Assembly (NCBI RefSeq): GCF_002953715.1
Contig: NZ_CP025012.1
Span: 4,459,001-4,523,000 of the forward strand
DNA: 64,000 nt
DNA from: Rhizobium leguminosarum
Lineage (GTDB): Bacteria > Pseudomonadota > Alphaproteobacteria > Rhizobiales > Rhizobiaceae
Reading direction: 5' to 3'
The notes beneath the pieces are model-generated. The model saw only the letters and a program-made list of their open reading frames with translations. It had not been told where the DNA came from and made no database searches. The translations under genes were made by a program, and so were the position numbers. This document shows positions 45,467 through 54,031 of this stretch, piece by piece. Position 1 is the stretch's first letter, and each line of letters opens with the position of its first letter.

Positions 45467-46783
45467 TTTGCCAATACAAAATTCGGAGAAGATTACCCCG
45501 AGCAGATGTTCGACATCCACCCTTCCGGTAATTCTGCCCAAATACTCAGCCGCAATTCGCAGCTGCTCGGTTCGCAGTTCAAGATTTACATCCGGCTGCG
45601 ATATGGCCGCCTCGAGCGCTGCTAAACATTTCGTTAGCGAATCCTTATGCCGCTGCCGGCTGGGAATCGCCATAGACAGACCAGCGAAACGTCTCTCGAC
45701 GATATTGCCGATCAACCGACGCAGTTCCGGCAGACCGACACCCGTCGCCGTCGAAATCTCCAGATCATACCGATCCGAGGCGATATCGATGAGATCCCTC
45801 TTTGTCCCGACAGTAACATGTGGAGAGGTCTGCTCCAAGTCATCGGGTATCAGAGGATTCGCCATGTCAACCAGCAGCAGAACAAGATCGGCATCGCGAA
45901 GCGCAATGCGCGCCCGCCGCACGCCTTCCATTTCGACACGGTCGTCCGCCTGCCGAAGTCCCGCAGTGTCATAGAGCTTAATGAGATAGCCATCAATATC
46001 GAGATCAACCTGCAGGACGTCGCGGGTGGTTCCGGCAATCTCCGTCACGATTGCGACATCGCGACGCGCCAAGGCGTTCAATAGGCTTGATTTCCCGGCG
46101 TTCGGAGCCCCGGCGATGACCACCTTGAAGCCGTCCCTGAGAATTTCACCGGCCGAAGCTGCGGCCAGGTGATGCTCGATATCGCTACGGAGCTTGCCCA
46201 TATCGGCCCAGACCATATCCGATACTGACCCCGGAACGTCATCCTCGTCAGGGAAATCAAGTTCCGCCTCGATCAGCGCTCGGGCGCGCGTTAATCGTTC
46301 CGCCCACGAATCGTAAATAGCGGAAAGTCCGCCTGCGCTATGCTCGACCGCAAGGCGTCTCTGCATTTCGGTCTCGGCGCCAATGAGGTCGGCCAGCCCC
46401 TCCACCTCGACGAGATCAAGCTTGCCGTTCTCGAAAGCCCGGCGAGAGAACTCACCCTCGACCGCCATCCGAACACCTGGATTATCGCCAAGCGCGTGAA
46501 ACAGCGCCGCCAGCACGGCTCTGCTGCCGTGGACCTGCAACTCGGCAACATCCTCGCCGGTAAACGAATTGGGAGCAGGAAAAAACAGCACCAGGCCGCT
46601 ATCAATCGGCTGATTGTTACGAGTCCGAATCGTTCGGTAAGACACATGCCGGGCTGCCGGAACGGATCCGACGAGCATCACCAATATGTCTCTGGTCAGC
46701 GGGCCGCTGATTCGAACGACTGAAACACCCGAAGGCAGGGCACCGCTCGATAGTGCATATATGGTATCATTCAACATGGCCAT
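45464..46783 (-). CDS. mnmE: tRNA modification GTPase MnmE
   Basis: MnmE (TrmE) is the GTPase partner of MnmG. The 439-residue protein has the N-terminal tetrahydrofolate-binding domain (DTIYALSSGALPSGVSVVRISG, then GEFSRRAFENGKLDL), the G domain with GAPNAGKSSLLN near 223, EIAGTTRD and DTAGLRQ, and the C-terminal FCIGK motif. ATG 46783 is used because AGGCG is placed before it; ATG 46777 fits the family start almost as well. The frame extends to a TTG at 46825. The stop is inside parS site 4. Confidence 0.95.
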   Translation of the reverse strand: MAMLNDTIYALSSGALPSGVSVVRISGPLTRDILVMLVGSVPAARHVSYRTIRTRNNQPIDSGLVLFFPAPNSFTGEDVAELQVHGSRAVLAALFHALGDNPGVRMAVEGEFSRRAFENGKLDLVEVEGLADLIGAETEMQRRLAVEHSAGGLSAIYDSWAERLTRARALIEAELDFPDEDDVPGSVSDMVWADMGKLRSDIEHHLAAASAGEILRDGFKVVIAGAPNAGKSSLLNALARRDVAIVTEIAGTTRDVLQVDLDIDGYLIKLYDTAGLRQADDRVEMEGVRRARIALRDADLVLLLVDMANPLIPDDLEQTSPHVTVGTKRDLIDIASDRYDLEISTATGVGLPELRRLIGNIVERRFAGLSMAIPSRQRHKDSLTKCLAALEAAISQPDVNLELRTEQLRIAAEYLGRITGRVDVEHLLGVIFSEFCIGK

Positions 46784-46826
46784 ATCGCCTGGTTGATCGG
46801 TTGGGATCGAAATCGATTCCTTCAAA

Positions 46827-46865
46827 TAGAAAAGCTGGTGACATCATGACGATGTCCCCAGCTTT
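46827..46865 (-). terminator. Terminator between rho and mnmE
   Basis: A 15-base stem (AAAGCTGGTGACATC at 46831-46845 and GATGTCCCCAGCTTT at 46851-46865, one mismatch) with a five-base loop. On the reverse strand it runs into TTTTC. It is 24 bases downstream of the rho stop. Confidence 0.8.
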
Positions 46866-46888
46866 CATAGAACGAATCCGGCTAAAGA

Positions 46889-48154
46889 TTATGTGTTCAT
46901 CGATTCGAAGAAGTCCGAATTGTTCTTCGTCTGCTTGAGCTTGTCGATCAGGAATTCGACCGCATCGGTCGTGCCCATCGGAGCAAGGATGCGGCGGAGC
47001 ACGAAGATCTTCTGCAGATCCTGGCGCGGAACCAGAAGGTCCTCCTTGCGTGTACCGGACTTCAGGATGTCCATGGCCGGGAAGATGCGCTTATCGGCGA
47101 CCTTGCGATCGAGGACGATTTCCGAGTTGCCCGTGCCCTTGAATTCCTCGAAGATCACTTCGTCCATGCGGCTGCCGGTATCGATCAGCGCGGTCGCGAT
47201 GATCGTCAAAGAGCCGCCTTCCTCGATGTTACGCGCCGCGCCGAAGAAGCGCTTCGGCCGCTGCAGAGCGTTGGCGTCCACACCGCCCGTCAGGACCTTG
47301 CCTGACGAGGGAACGACCGTGTTATAGGCACGGCCCAGGCGCGTGATCGAATCGAGCAGGATGACAACGTCGCGGCCGTGCTCGACAAGGCGCTTAGCCT
47401 TCTCGATGACCATCTCGGCGACCTGCACGTGACGCACGGCCGGTTCGTCGAAGGTCGAGGAGATAACCTCGCCACGAACCGAGCGCTGCATGTCGGTCAC
47501 TTCTTCTGGGCGTTCATCGATCAGTAGGACGATCAGATAGCACTCCGGATGGTTGGCGGTGATCGAATGCGCAATGTTCTGCAGCAACACGGTTTTACCG
47601 GTACGCGGCGGTGCGACGATCAATCCACGCTGGCCCTTGCCGAGCGGCGCCACCAGATCGATCACACGCGGCGACAGATCCTTGGTGGTGGGAATATCCA
47701 GTTCCATCTTGAAGCGCTCGTTCGGATAGAGCGGCGTCAGATTGTCGAAATGAACCTTATGACGGATCTTTTCCGGATCGTCGAAATTGATGGTGTTGAC
47801 CTTGAGCAGCGCGAAATAGCGCTCACCTTCCTTCGGCCCACGGATGGGGCCCTCGACCGTATCGCCCGTTTTCAGCGAGAAACGGCGGATTTGCGATGGG
47901 GAGATGTAAATATCGTCCGGGCCTGGCAGGTAGTTTGCATTGGGCGACCGCAGGAAGCCGAAACCGTCCTGCAGCACTTCGACGACGCCTTCGCCGATGA
48001 TTTCGACATCCTGGCTGGCAAGCATCTTGAGGATCGCAAACATCAGCTCCTGCTTGCGCATCGTGCTTGCATTCTCGACCTCGAGCGATTCGGCAAATGC
48101 CAGCAGATCCGTCGGGGATTTACTCTTAAGTTCCTGAAGCTTCATTTCAGCCAT
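46889..48154 (-). CDS. rho: Transcription termination factor Rho
   Basis: Rho is the hexameric RNA helicase that ends transcription at unstructured C-rich RNA. The 421-residue protein has the N-terminal helical domain (LQELKSKSPTDLLAFAESL), the RNA-binding fold with GFGFLRSPNANYLPGPDDIY, the P-loop in IVAPPRTGKTVLLQ, the Q-loop region and LLDSITRLGRAYN. The length is normal. A housekeeping-type promoter and a leader of about 115 bases lie upstream; such leaders often carry autoregulation. An intrinsic terminator separates it from mnmE. Confidence 0.97.
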   Translation of the reverse strand: MAEMKLQELKSKSPTDLLAFAESLEVENASTMRKQELMFAILKMLASQDVEIIGEGVVEVLQDGFGFLRSPNANYLPGPDDIYISPSQIRRFSLKTGDTVEGPIRGPKEGERYFALLKVNTINFDDPEKIRHKVHFDNLTPLYPNERFKMELDIPTTKDLSPRVIDLVAPLGKGQRGLIVAPPRTGKTVLLQNIAHSITANHPECYLIVLLIDERPEEVTDMQRSVRGEVISSTFDEPAVRHVQVAEMVIEKAKRLVEHGRDVVILLDSITRLGRAYNTVVPSSGKVLTGGVDANALQRPKRFFGAARNIEEGGSLTIIATALIDTGSRMDEVIFEEFKGTGNSEIVLDRKVADKRIFPAMDILKSGTRKEDLLVPRQDLQKIFVLRRILAPMGTTDAVEFLIDKLKQTKNNSDFFESMNT

Positions 48155-48277
48155 GAAGTGACCAATACTCTTTTCAATTTCAAAGGGGAAAGGCGATGTT
48201 GGGTCGTATTCGGTACCGCGAAAGGGCTCGCAGACGACTGAACTCTACACACATGCCACGTAGATGAGATGCGCGGA

Positions 48278-48306
48278 AAATAGCGACTCGCAATCGCTGC
48301 CGCAAG
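48278..48306 (-). promoter_or_regulatory. Candidate sigma-70 promoter of rho
   Basis: On the reverse strand, CTTGCG and CTATTT are separated by exactly 17 bases, matching CTTGAC-N17-CTATAT at 4 of 6 and 5 of 6 positions. The -10 is about 120 bases upstream of the rho start. Confidence 0.45.
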
Positions 48307-48352
48307 AGGGCTGCTTAAAATGAAGCAAATTTAACCCAGAGGACGATTTTCC

Positions 48353-48889
48353 TCAGAACGGCTTCACCACGACGAGGATGACGATCACGATCATCAGCAC
48401 TGTCGGCGCCTCGTTCATGAACCGCCAATAGCGCGCCGAGCGGCGATTTTCATCCCGCTCGAACGCTCCAACGGCGCGGCTGAAGAACATATGAACACCG
48501 GTCAACAGCACAACGAGACCGATCTTGGCATGCAGCCAGCCGCCCTGGAATCCATAGACCGACCAGGCGAGATAGAGGCCGAAAATCCACGTCAACATCA
48601 TCGCCGGCGTCATGATGATTCGAAGTAGCCGGCGCTCCATCACCTTGAAGGTTTCCGATTGCACCGAGCCGGGCTCCGCGTCGGTGTGATAGATGAACAG
48701 CCGCGGCATGTAGAACAGCCCGGCCATCCAGGAAATGACCGCAATGATGTGCAGCGCCTTGATCCAGAGGTAGAGATTATCGGGGTTCCAGGCAAAAAGC
48801 CCGACCGCCATCAGTGCGAAGAATGCCAGCGCAAAATGAGCCCGGCGCCGGGCGTAAGCGCCAGATCTCCGATCGGTCTGTTTTTCCAT
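48353..48889 (-). CDS. hemJ: Protoporphyrinogen oxidase HemJ
   Basis: HemJ is a membrane protein that oxidises protoporphyrinogen IX to protoporphyrin IX. The 178-residue product has four or five hydrophobic helices and the conserved heme-ligand region LYLWIKALHIIAVISWMAGLFYMPRLFIYH, with several histidines. The open frame runs far into hemE, but ATG 48889, two bases after the hemE stop, gives the family N-terminus. With hemE directly upstream it forms a heme-synthesis pair. Confidence 0.92.
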   Translation of the reverse strand: MEKQTDRRSGAYARRRAHFALAFFALMAVGLFAWNPDNLYLWIKALHIIAVISWMAGLFYMPRLFIYHTDAEPGSVQSETFKVMERRLLRIIMTPAMMLTWIFGLYLAWSVYGFQGGWLHAKIGLVVLLTGVHMFFSRAVGAFERDENRRSARYWRFMNEAPTVLMIVIVILVVVKPF

Positions 48890-48891
48890 CG

Positions 48892-49938
48892 TCACGCCCC
48901 GCCTCGTACGCGCCCACCTCGCACGTGATCGACCAGCAGACGCACATGCTCGGGGTCGGCCTGCGGCGTAATGCCATGACCGAGATTGAAAATCAGCGGA
49001 CCATTGCCGAGGTGCTGCAGAATATCGTCGATGCCCTCTTCCAACGCCCGGCCGCCGGCAACGACGCGCATCGGATCGAGGTTGCCCTGAACCGGACCAT
49101 CCTTTTGAAGTTCGGCTGCAAAGGCCAGCGGGACCGACCAGTCGAGGCCGATTGCATCCGCGCCCGTCTTCTGGCGATAGGTTTTCAGCTGGTAGCCGGC
49201 GCCCTTGGCAAAAGCGATGATACGCGTATGTGGCCGTTGCGATTTGACCGAAGCGATCATCCGCGCAACCGGCCTGATCGCAAACGCCTCGAACTCCTTC
49301 TCGCCGAGAACACCAGCCCACGAATCGAAGATCTGCACGGCATCGGCGCCGGCATCGATCTGGGCGACGAGATAATCGGCCGATACGTCGGCAAGCAGCA
49401 TCAGCAGATGCTCGAAGGCGCGGGGATGCCTGTAGGCGAAAAGCCGGGCAGGGGCCTGATCCGGCGTGCCGTGACCGGCGATCATGTAGGTCGCAACCGT
49501 CCATGGCGCGCCGCAGAAGCCGAGCAGCGTCGTCTCGACTGGCAACTCGTCCCGCAGCCGCCGCACCGTCTCCAGAACCGGCCTGAGATAATCGACAACC
49601 TCTTCGCCATTCAATCTGCCGATCCCGGCTTCATCGATCGGATCCATCTCCGGACCATGGCCCTCGGTGAACCGGACATTCCGCTTCATTGCATCGGGAA
49701 TGACCAGGATATCTGAAAACAGAATGGCGGCATCGAAGCCATAGCGGCGGATCGGCTGCAAAGTCACTTCGACGGCGTGGTCAGGCGTATAGCAGAGATC
49801 GAGAAAACTCCCTGCCTTTGCCCGCGTCTCCCGATATTCCGGGAGATAACGTCCTGCCTGTCTCATCAGCCAGAGAGGAGGAGGGGAGAGGCTCTCGCCA
49901 CTCAAAACCCTCATGATCTTTCGCCGCGTATCGCTCAA
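48892..49938 (-). CDS. hemE: Uroporphyrinogen decarboxylase
   Basis: HemE removes four carboxyl groups from uroporphyrinogen III to make coproporphyrinogen III. The 348-residue protein shows the N-terminal PLWLMRQAGRYLPEYR signature, SDILVIPDAM, and GFCGAPWTVATYM. The start is a TTG at 49938 with GGGAAGAAG before it; an internal ATG eight codons on is possible but has a poorer ribosome site. It borders the candidate replication origin and is transcribed away from it, and its 5' leader overlaps the AT-rich part of that region. hemJ follows after two bases. Confidence 0.96.
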   Translation of the reverse strand: MSDTRRKIMRVLSGESLSPPPLWLMRQAGRYLPEYRETRAKAGSFLDLCYTPDHAVEVTLQPIRRYGFDAAILFSDILVIPDAMKRNVRFTEGHGPEMDPIDEAGIGRLNGEEVVDYLRPVLETVRRLRDELPVETTLLGFCGAPWTVATYMIAGHGTPDQAPARLFAYRHPRAFEHLLMLLADVSADYLVAQIDAGADAVQIFDSWAGVLGEKEFEAFAIRPVARMIASVKSQRPHTRIIAFAKGAGYQLKTYRQKTGADAIGLDWSVPLAFAAELQKDGPVQGNLDPMRVVAGGRALEEGIDDILQHLGNGPLIFNLGHGITPQADPEHVRLLVDHVRGGRVRGGA

Positions 49939-50339
49939 GCGCTTCTTCCCTATAAAAAAACAAAGATCTTTTAAAAGGTTTCTATTTCTTAGAGTCGGTG
50001 ACTATCAAGGATTAAAATCCATCCACCGCCGATGCCATTTGTCGCGCGGCTGCAAAAGAACATCGGAAAGATTTGTCCATCTTGTCCAAATTTCGGGGAG
50101 AAGCCGAATCCGAAAATGATTCCAAATCCTTCCAGCTCGGCAATTTTTCTCATAGCTGTGGATATGCTGTGGACGAGCTTTCAAGAAGCCTAGCCCTTCC
50201 CCGTCGTCCACAGGGTCAACCGAAACCGATCGGCAAAATCCGAAATGTGGATAAAGAGGCATGTTTTCCCTTGCCGGAGACTGCCTCGCCGCCGTAGCTC
50301 TGTTTCATCCAGTCTTTTCAACAGGCAGCGGAAAATAGC
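49939..50339. other. Candidate chromosomal replication origin (oriC)
   Basis: This is a 401-base gap between hemE and ppsR, the known oriC place in Rhizobiales. It holds an AT-rich stretch at 49951-49990 (33 of 40 A/T), a perfect DnaA box at 50246-50254, an 8/9 box TGTGGATAT at 50157-50165, 7/9 boxes at 50168-50176 and, in the other direction, 50204-50212, and weaker TTGTCC motifs at 50073 and 50082. Three GANTC sites (49992, 50106, 50118) fit CcrM methylation. TATCAA-N4-TAA at 50003-50015 is one base from the IHF consensus. Genes on both sides are transcribed outward. Confidence 0.85.
50246..50254 (-). other. Perfect DnaA box
   Basis: TGTGGATAA, the reverse of TTATCCACA, matches at all nine positions. 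It is the best DnaA box in the candidate origin and lies 86 bases upstream of the ppsR start. Confidence 0.8.
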
Positions 50340-51161
50340 GTGGAGAACAGAACGAACTTCTTTCATCTGCATCTGATTTCTGACTCAACCGGAGAGACTC
50401 TGATCTCCGCCGGGCGTGCCGCGTCGGCGCAATTCAGATCGGCGCAGCCGATCGAGCATGTCTACCCGCTGATCCGCAATCGCAAGCAGCTGCTGCCGGT
50501 TCTGCAGGCGATCGATGACGCCCCCGGTATCGTGCTCTACACCATTGTCGACCGGGAGCTTGCAAGCCTGATCGATGAGCGCTGCATCGAGATGGGTGTC
50601 GCCTCGGTGAATGTGCTGGAGCCGGTGATGAATGCCTTCCAGATCTATCTCGGGGCCCCGTCGCGCCGTCGGGTTGGAGCCCAGCATGTGATGAATGCTG
50701 GCTACTTCGCGCGCATCGAAGCGCTGAATTTCACCATGGATCACGACGACGGTCAGATGCCCGACGATTACAACGACGCCGATGTCGTGATCATCGGCAT
50801 CAGCCGTACGTCGAAAACACCGACCAGCATCTACCTCGCCAACCGAGGCATCAAGACGGCGAACATTCCCATCGTCTATGGCGTGCCATTGCCGGAGAGC
50901 CTCTTCGTCGCGAGCAAACCGCTGATCGTCTGTCTGATCGCCACCACCGACCGCATCTCCCAGGTGCGGGAAAATCGGGTGCTCGGGGTGACGCAGGGCT
51001 TCGACCGCGAACACTACACCGATCGCGCCGCGATTTCGGAGGAGCTGAAATATGCCCGCTCACTTTGCGCTCGTCATAACTGGCCGCTGATCGACGTCAC
51101 CCGCCGCTCAATCGAGGAAACAGCCGCAGCAATCGTTGCCCTGCGTCCGAAGCTGCGCTAA
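50340..51161 (+). CDS. ppsR: PPDK/PEP synthase regulatory protein (kinase-pyrophosphorylase)
   Basis: A 273-residue DUF299 protein that reversibly phosphorylates a threonine of pyruvate phosphate dikinase or PEP synthase with ADP and removes it with phosphate. The P-loop is GISRTSKTPTS near 150-160, followed by LANRGIKTANIPIVYGVPLPESLF. The start is a GTG after GCGGA, at the edge of the candidate origin. It is the first gene of a rightward series (maf, aroE, coaE, dnaQ). The target enzyme is not in the window. Confidence 0.93.
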   Translation: MENRTNFFHLHLISDSTGETLISAGRAASAQFRSAQPIEHVYPLIRNRKQLLPVLQAIDDAPGIVLYTIVDRELASLIDERCIEMGVASVNVLEPVMNAFQIYLGAPSRRRVGAQHVMNAGYFARIEALNFTMDHDDGQMPDDYNDADVVIIGISRTSKTPTSIYLANRGIKTANIPIVYGVPLPESLFVASKPLIVCLIATTDRISQVRENRVLGVTQGFDREHYTDRAAISEELKYARSLCARHNWPLIDVTRRSIEETAAAIVALRPKLR

Positions 51162-51194
51162 GCGCTGACGAAAAGCCGGCACTCCGAGGAACAC

Positions 51195-51794
51195 ATGACG
51201 CCGAAACTCATCCTTGCATCGTCGAGCCCTTTTCGCCGGATGCTGATGGAAAATGCCGGTCTGGCCTTCGAGGCGCATGCCGCAAGGATCGATGAACGCG
51301 CCGTCGAAGCGCCGCTGGAAAGAGCCGGCGCTAAACCCGATGCCGTGGCCCTCGTTCTGGCCAGGGCCAAAGCCGAGGAAGTCAGCAGCCGTTTTCCGGA
51401 TAGCCTGGTCATCGGTTCCGATCAAACGATGTCGCTCTGTGATCGCGTCTTCCATAAGCCGAAGGACATGGCCGACGCAGCTAGTCATCTTCAAGCCCTT
51501 TCGGGCGTAACCCACCGATTGAACAGCGCTGTCGTCATCGTCAGCGATGGCGTGGTCTTGTGGGAACATCTCGCCCATGCGGAGCTGACGATGCGGCCGT
51601 TGACGGCGGAGTTCATCACCAGACATCTGGCGCGGGTTGGCGAACGGGCGCTTTCCAGCGTCGGCGCCTATCAATTGGAGGGGCAGGGCATTCAGCTCTT
51701 CGAGAAAATCGAGGGTGACTATTTCACCATTCTCGGCCTGCCGATGCTGCCGCTCTTAAAAGAACTGCGAGAACTTGGAGCGATCGATGGGTGA
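51195..51794 (+). CDS. maf: Maf-family nucleoside triphosphate pyrophosphatase
   Basis: A 199-residue house-cleaning pyrophosphatase that hydrolyses non-canonical nucleotides. The N-terminal loop is LASSSPFRRMLMENAG, with a later GSDQTMS block holding the catalytic aspartate and HRLNSAVVI as substrate contact. The C-terminus IEGDYFTILGLPMLPLL is typical. It overlaps the aroE start by eight bases, so the two are coupled. The start follows CGAGGA. Confidence 0.92.
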   Translation: MTPKLILASSSPFRRMLMENAGLAFEAHAARIDERAVEAPLERAGAKPDAVALVLARAKAEEVSSRFPDSLVIGSDQTMSLCDRVFHKPKDMADAASHLQALSGVTHRLNSAVVIVSDGVVLWEHLAHAELTMRPLTAEFITRHLARVGERALSSVGAYQLEGQGIQLFEKIEGDYFTILGLPMLPLLKELRELGAIDG

Positions 51795-52644
51795 TTCACG
51801 TGAAACATTCGGGCCGAAAGCGTTTGTTACAGGCTTTCCCATCAAGCACTCGCGCTCGCCGTTGATCCACGGATATTGGCTGAAGACGCTCGGCCTGCCG
51901 GGCAGCTACCGCGCTCATGAAGTGGCACCCGAGGCCTTTGCCGATTTCATTCACTCGTTGAAGGACGGCAGTTCCGACTTTGCCGGAGGCAACGTCACCA
52001 TTCCCCACAAGGAATTGGCGTTCCGGCTCGCCGACAAACCGGACGCGCTATCCCACGAGCTCGGCGCCGCGAACACGCTCTGGCTGGAGGATGGCGCTCT
52101 GCATGCGACGAATACCGACGGTCGCGGCTTCACCGCCAATCTCGACGAACGCCATCCGGGCTGGGACCGGCATGGCACGGCCGTCGTCTTTGGCGCCGGC
52201 GGCGCCAGTCGGGCGATCATCCAGGCGGTCCGTGATCGCGGTTTCAAGGAGATCCATGTCGTCAATCGTACCGTCGAACGCGCGCGAGAACTCGCGCATC
52301 GTTTTGGCCCGCGTGTTCAGGCCCATCCGGCCGGGGCGCTTGCCGAAGTGATGAAAGGTGCGGGCCTCTTCATCAATACCACCTCGCTCGGTATGGACGG
52401 CGAGGCGGCGCCGCAACTCGATTTCTCGCCGCTTGCAGCCGATGCCGTCGTCACCGACATCGTCTATGTACCCTTGAAGACGCCGATCCTGACACAGGCG
52501 GAAGAGCAAGGATTTCCCATCGTCGATGGTCTCGGCATGCTGCTGCATCAGGCCGTGCCGGGATTCGAGAGATGGTTCGGCCGGCGTCCCATCGTCGACG
52601 CAGCGCTGCGCGCGCTCATCATCGCGGATATGGAAGCACACTGA
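51787..52644 (+). CDS. aroE: Shikimate dehydrogenase
   Basis: AroE reduces 3-dehydroshikimate to shikimate with NADPH in aromatic amino-acid synthesis. The 285-residue protein has the shikimate-binding KHSRSPLIHGYW (20-31), the catalytic Lys75 in GNVTIPHK, NTDGRGF and the NADP loop VFGAGGASRAI. ATG 51787 follows GGAG and overlaps the maf stop. A parS-like site is written into codons 2-7 (D-S-R-E-T). It shares one base with the coaE start codon. Confidence 0.95.
   Translation: MGDSRETFGPKAFVTGFPIKHSRSPLIHGYWLKTLGLPGSYRAHEVAPEAFADFIHSLKDGSSDFAGGNVTIPHKELAFRLADKPDALSHELGAANTLWLEDGALHATNTDGRGFTANLDERHPGWDRHGTAVVFGAGGASRAIIQAVRDRGFKEIHVVNRTVERARELAHRFGPRVQAHPAGALAEVMKGAGLFINTTSLGMDGEAAPQLDFSPLAADAVVTDIVYVPLKTPILTQAEEQGFPIVDGLGMLLHQAVPGFERWFGRRPIVDAALRALIIADMEAH
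51792..51807. other. parS site 5 (15/16), inside aroE
   Basis: TGATTCACGTGAAACA differs from consensus at one base. It overlaps the maf stop codon (TGA 51792-51794) and the first codons of aroE. It is the only parS site found to the right of the candidate origin, about 1.6 kb away. Confidence 0.85.
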
Positions 52645-53255
52645 TGCTAAAGATCGGTCTCACCGGCTCCATTGGAATGGGAAAATCAACGGCGGGAAAG
52701 CTCTTCGCCGATGCCGGAATCCCGGTGAACGATTCGGATGCCGTGGTCCACGATCTCTATGCGGGCGAGGCTGCACCCCTGGTGAATGCCGCCTTCCCCG
52801 GCACGATGAAGGATGGAGCCGTCGACCGACATGAACTTGGCCGCCAGCTTGCTCTTCATCCTGACAGCTTCAAACGCCTGGAAGCGATCGTCCATCCGCT
52901 GGTTCGCAAACGCGAGACGGAATTTCTGAAGCGACAGCGCGCCGCCGGCGCCGACATGGTATTGCTCGATATTCCATTACTTTTCGAAACTGGCGCCGAG
53001 GCAAGAGTGGATATCGTCGTCGTCGTCAGCACTGATCCACAGATTCAGCGCCAGAGGGTGCTTGCGCGCCCAGACATGACCGAGGAAAAATTCGACATGA
53101 TTCTCTCACGCCAGACGCCGGACGCGGAAAAACGGCGGCGGGCCGATTATCTGATCGACACCAGTGACAGTATCGCGGCGACCAGGGAACGGGTGCTCGA
53201 TATCGTCGCCGACCTGAAAACGCGGATTGCCAAGGGAGATTTCCGGAATGCGTGA
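52644..53255 (+). CDS. coaE: Dephospho-CoA kinase
   Basis: CoaE phosphorylates the 3'-hydroxyl of dephospho-CoA in the last step of CoA synthesis. The 203-residue protein begins IGLTGSIGMGKST with a P-loop at 8-16 and has the DADxxVH-like segment NDSDAVVHDLYAGEA and LLDIPLLFETG. ATG 52644 shares a base with the aroE stop. The gene overlaps dnaQ by eight bases. It sits in the tightly packed maf-aroE-coaE-dnaQ run. Confidence 0.95.
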   Translation: MLKIGLTGSIGMGKSTAGKLFADAGIPVNDSDAVVHDLYAGEAAPLVNAAFPGTMKDGAVDRHELGRQLALHPDSFKRLEAIVHPLVRKRETEFLKRQRAAGADMVLLDIPLLFETGAEARVDIVVVVSTDPQIQRQRVLARPDMTEEKFDMILSRQTPDAEKRRRADYLIDTSDSIAATRERVLDIVADLKTRIAKGDFRNA

Positions 53256-53964
53256 AATCATCTTCGATACGGAAACCACCGGCCTCGACAACCGCGCCGA
53301 CCGCATTATCGAAATCGGCGGCATCGAGCTCTTCAATCATTTCCCCACAGGCAACACGATCCACATCTTCATCAATCCTGGAGATCAGAAAGTTCATCCG
53401 GATGCGCTCGCCGTGCACGGCATCACCGATGAATTCCTGAAGGACAAGAAGCCTTTCGGGGAGATTGCCGAACAAATCCTTACCTTCTTCGGCGATGCGA
53501 AGTGGATTGCCCATAACGCCACCTTCGATATGGGCTTCATCAACGCGGAATTCGCGCGAATCGGTTTGCCGCCGATCCTGCCGGAAAGGGTGCTCGACAC
53601 CTTGTCGATGGCGCGGCGCAAACACCCGATGGGACCGAATTCGCTCGATGCGCTCTGCCGGCGCTACGGCATCGATAACTCGCACCGCACCAAACACGGC
53701 GCGCTGCTCGACTCCGAATTGCTCGCCGAAGTCTATATCGAGATGATCGGTGGCAGACAGGCAGCCCTAGGCCTCGGCATGGCCGGCAAATCCAACCAGG
53801 CAGCTCGCGGTGACATGGGAGACGATGTGGTGATTGCCGCGGTGCTCGAGCGGCCCCGGCCGCTCGCCCCGCGCCTCAGCCAAATCGAGGAGCAGGCACA
53901 TGAGGCGCTCGTCGCCAAGCTCGGTGAAAAAAGCGTCTGGGCGAAATACGCCAACCTCGATTAA
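53248..53964 (+). CDS. dnaQ: DNA polymerase III epsilon subunit (proofreading exonuclease)
   Basis: DnaQ is the 3'-5' exonuclease of the replicase. The 238-residue protein has the DEDDh motifs: Asp7 and Glu9 in IFDTETTGLDN, HNATFDMGFINAEF, and HGALLDSELLAEVY with the catalytic His and final Asp. A C-terminal tail of about 60 residues carries the usual polymerase-binding region. ATG 53248 follows GGGAG. It is the last gene of the rightward series and converges with secB. Confidence 0.95.
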   Translation: MREIIFDTETTGLDNRADRIIEIGGIELFNHFPTGNTIHIFINPGDQKVHPDALAVHGITDEFLKDKKPFGEIAEQILTFFGDAKWIAHNATFDMGFINAEFARIGLPPILPERVLDTLSMARRKHPMGPNSLDALCRRYGIDNSHRTKHGALLDSELLAEVYIEMIGGRQAALGLGMAGKSNQAARGDMGDDVVIAAVLERPRPLAPRLSQIEEQAHEALVAKLGEKSVWAKYANLD

Positions 53965-53977
53965 ACCGGTCCTCAAT

Positions 53978-54004
53978 TGAAAATGCCCGGGACCAGCCCG
54001 GGCA
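53978..54004 (-). terminator. Terminator between secB and dnaQ
   Basis: An eight-base perfect stem TGCCCGGG / CCCGGGCA with loop ACCAG. On the reverse strand it is followed by TTTTCAATT, so it fits secB better than dnaQ. Confidence 0.75.
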
Positions 54005-54031
54005 TCCGCATTTCAAACAAGAAAGAACCGG

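Noticed and set aside
44099..48924. Other CACGTG hexamers (near 44102, 47423 and 48918) as further parS sites
   Set aside because: Only the central hexamer matches; the flanking TTT/AAA arms are absent.
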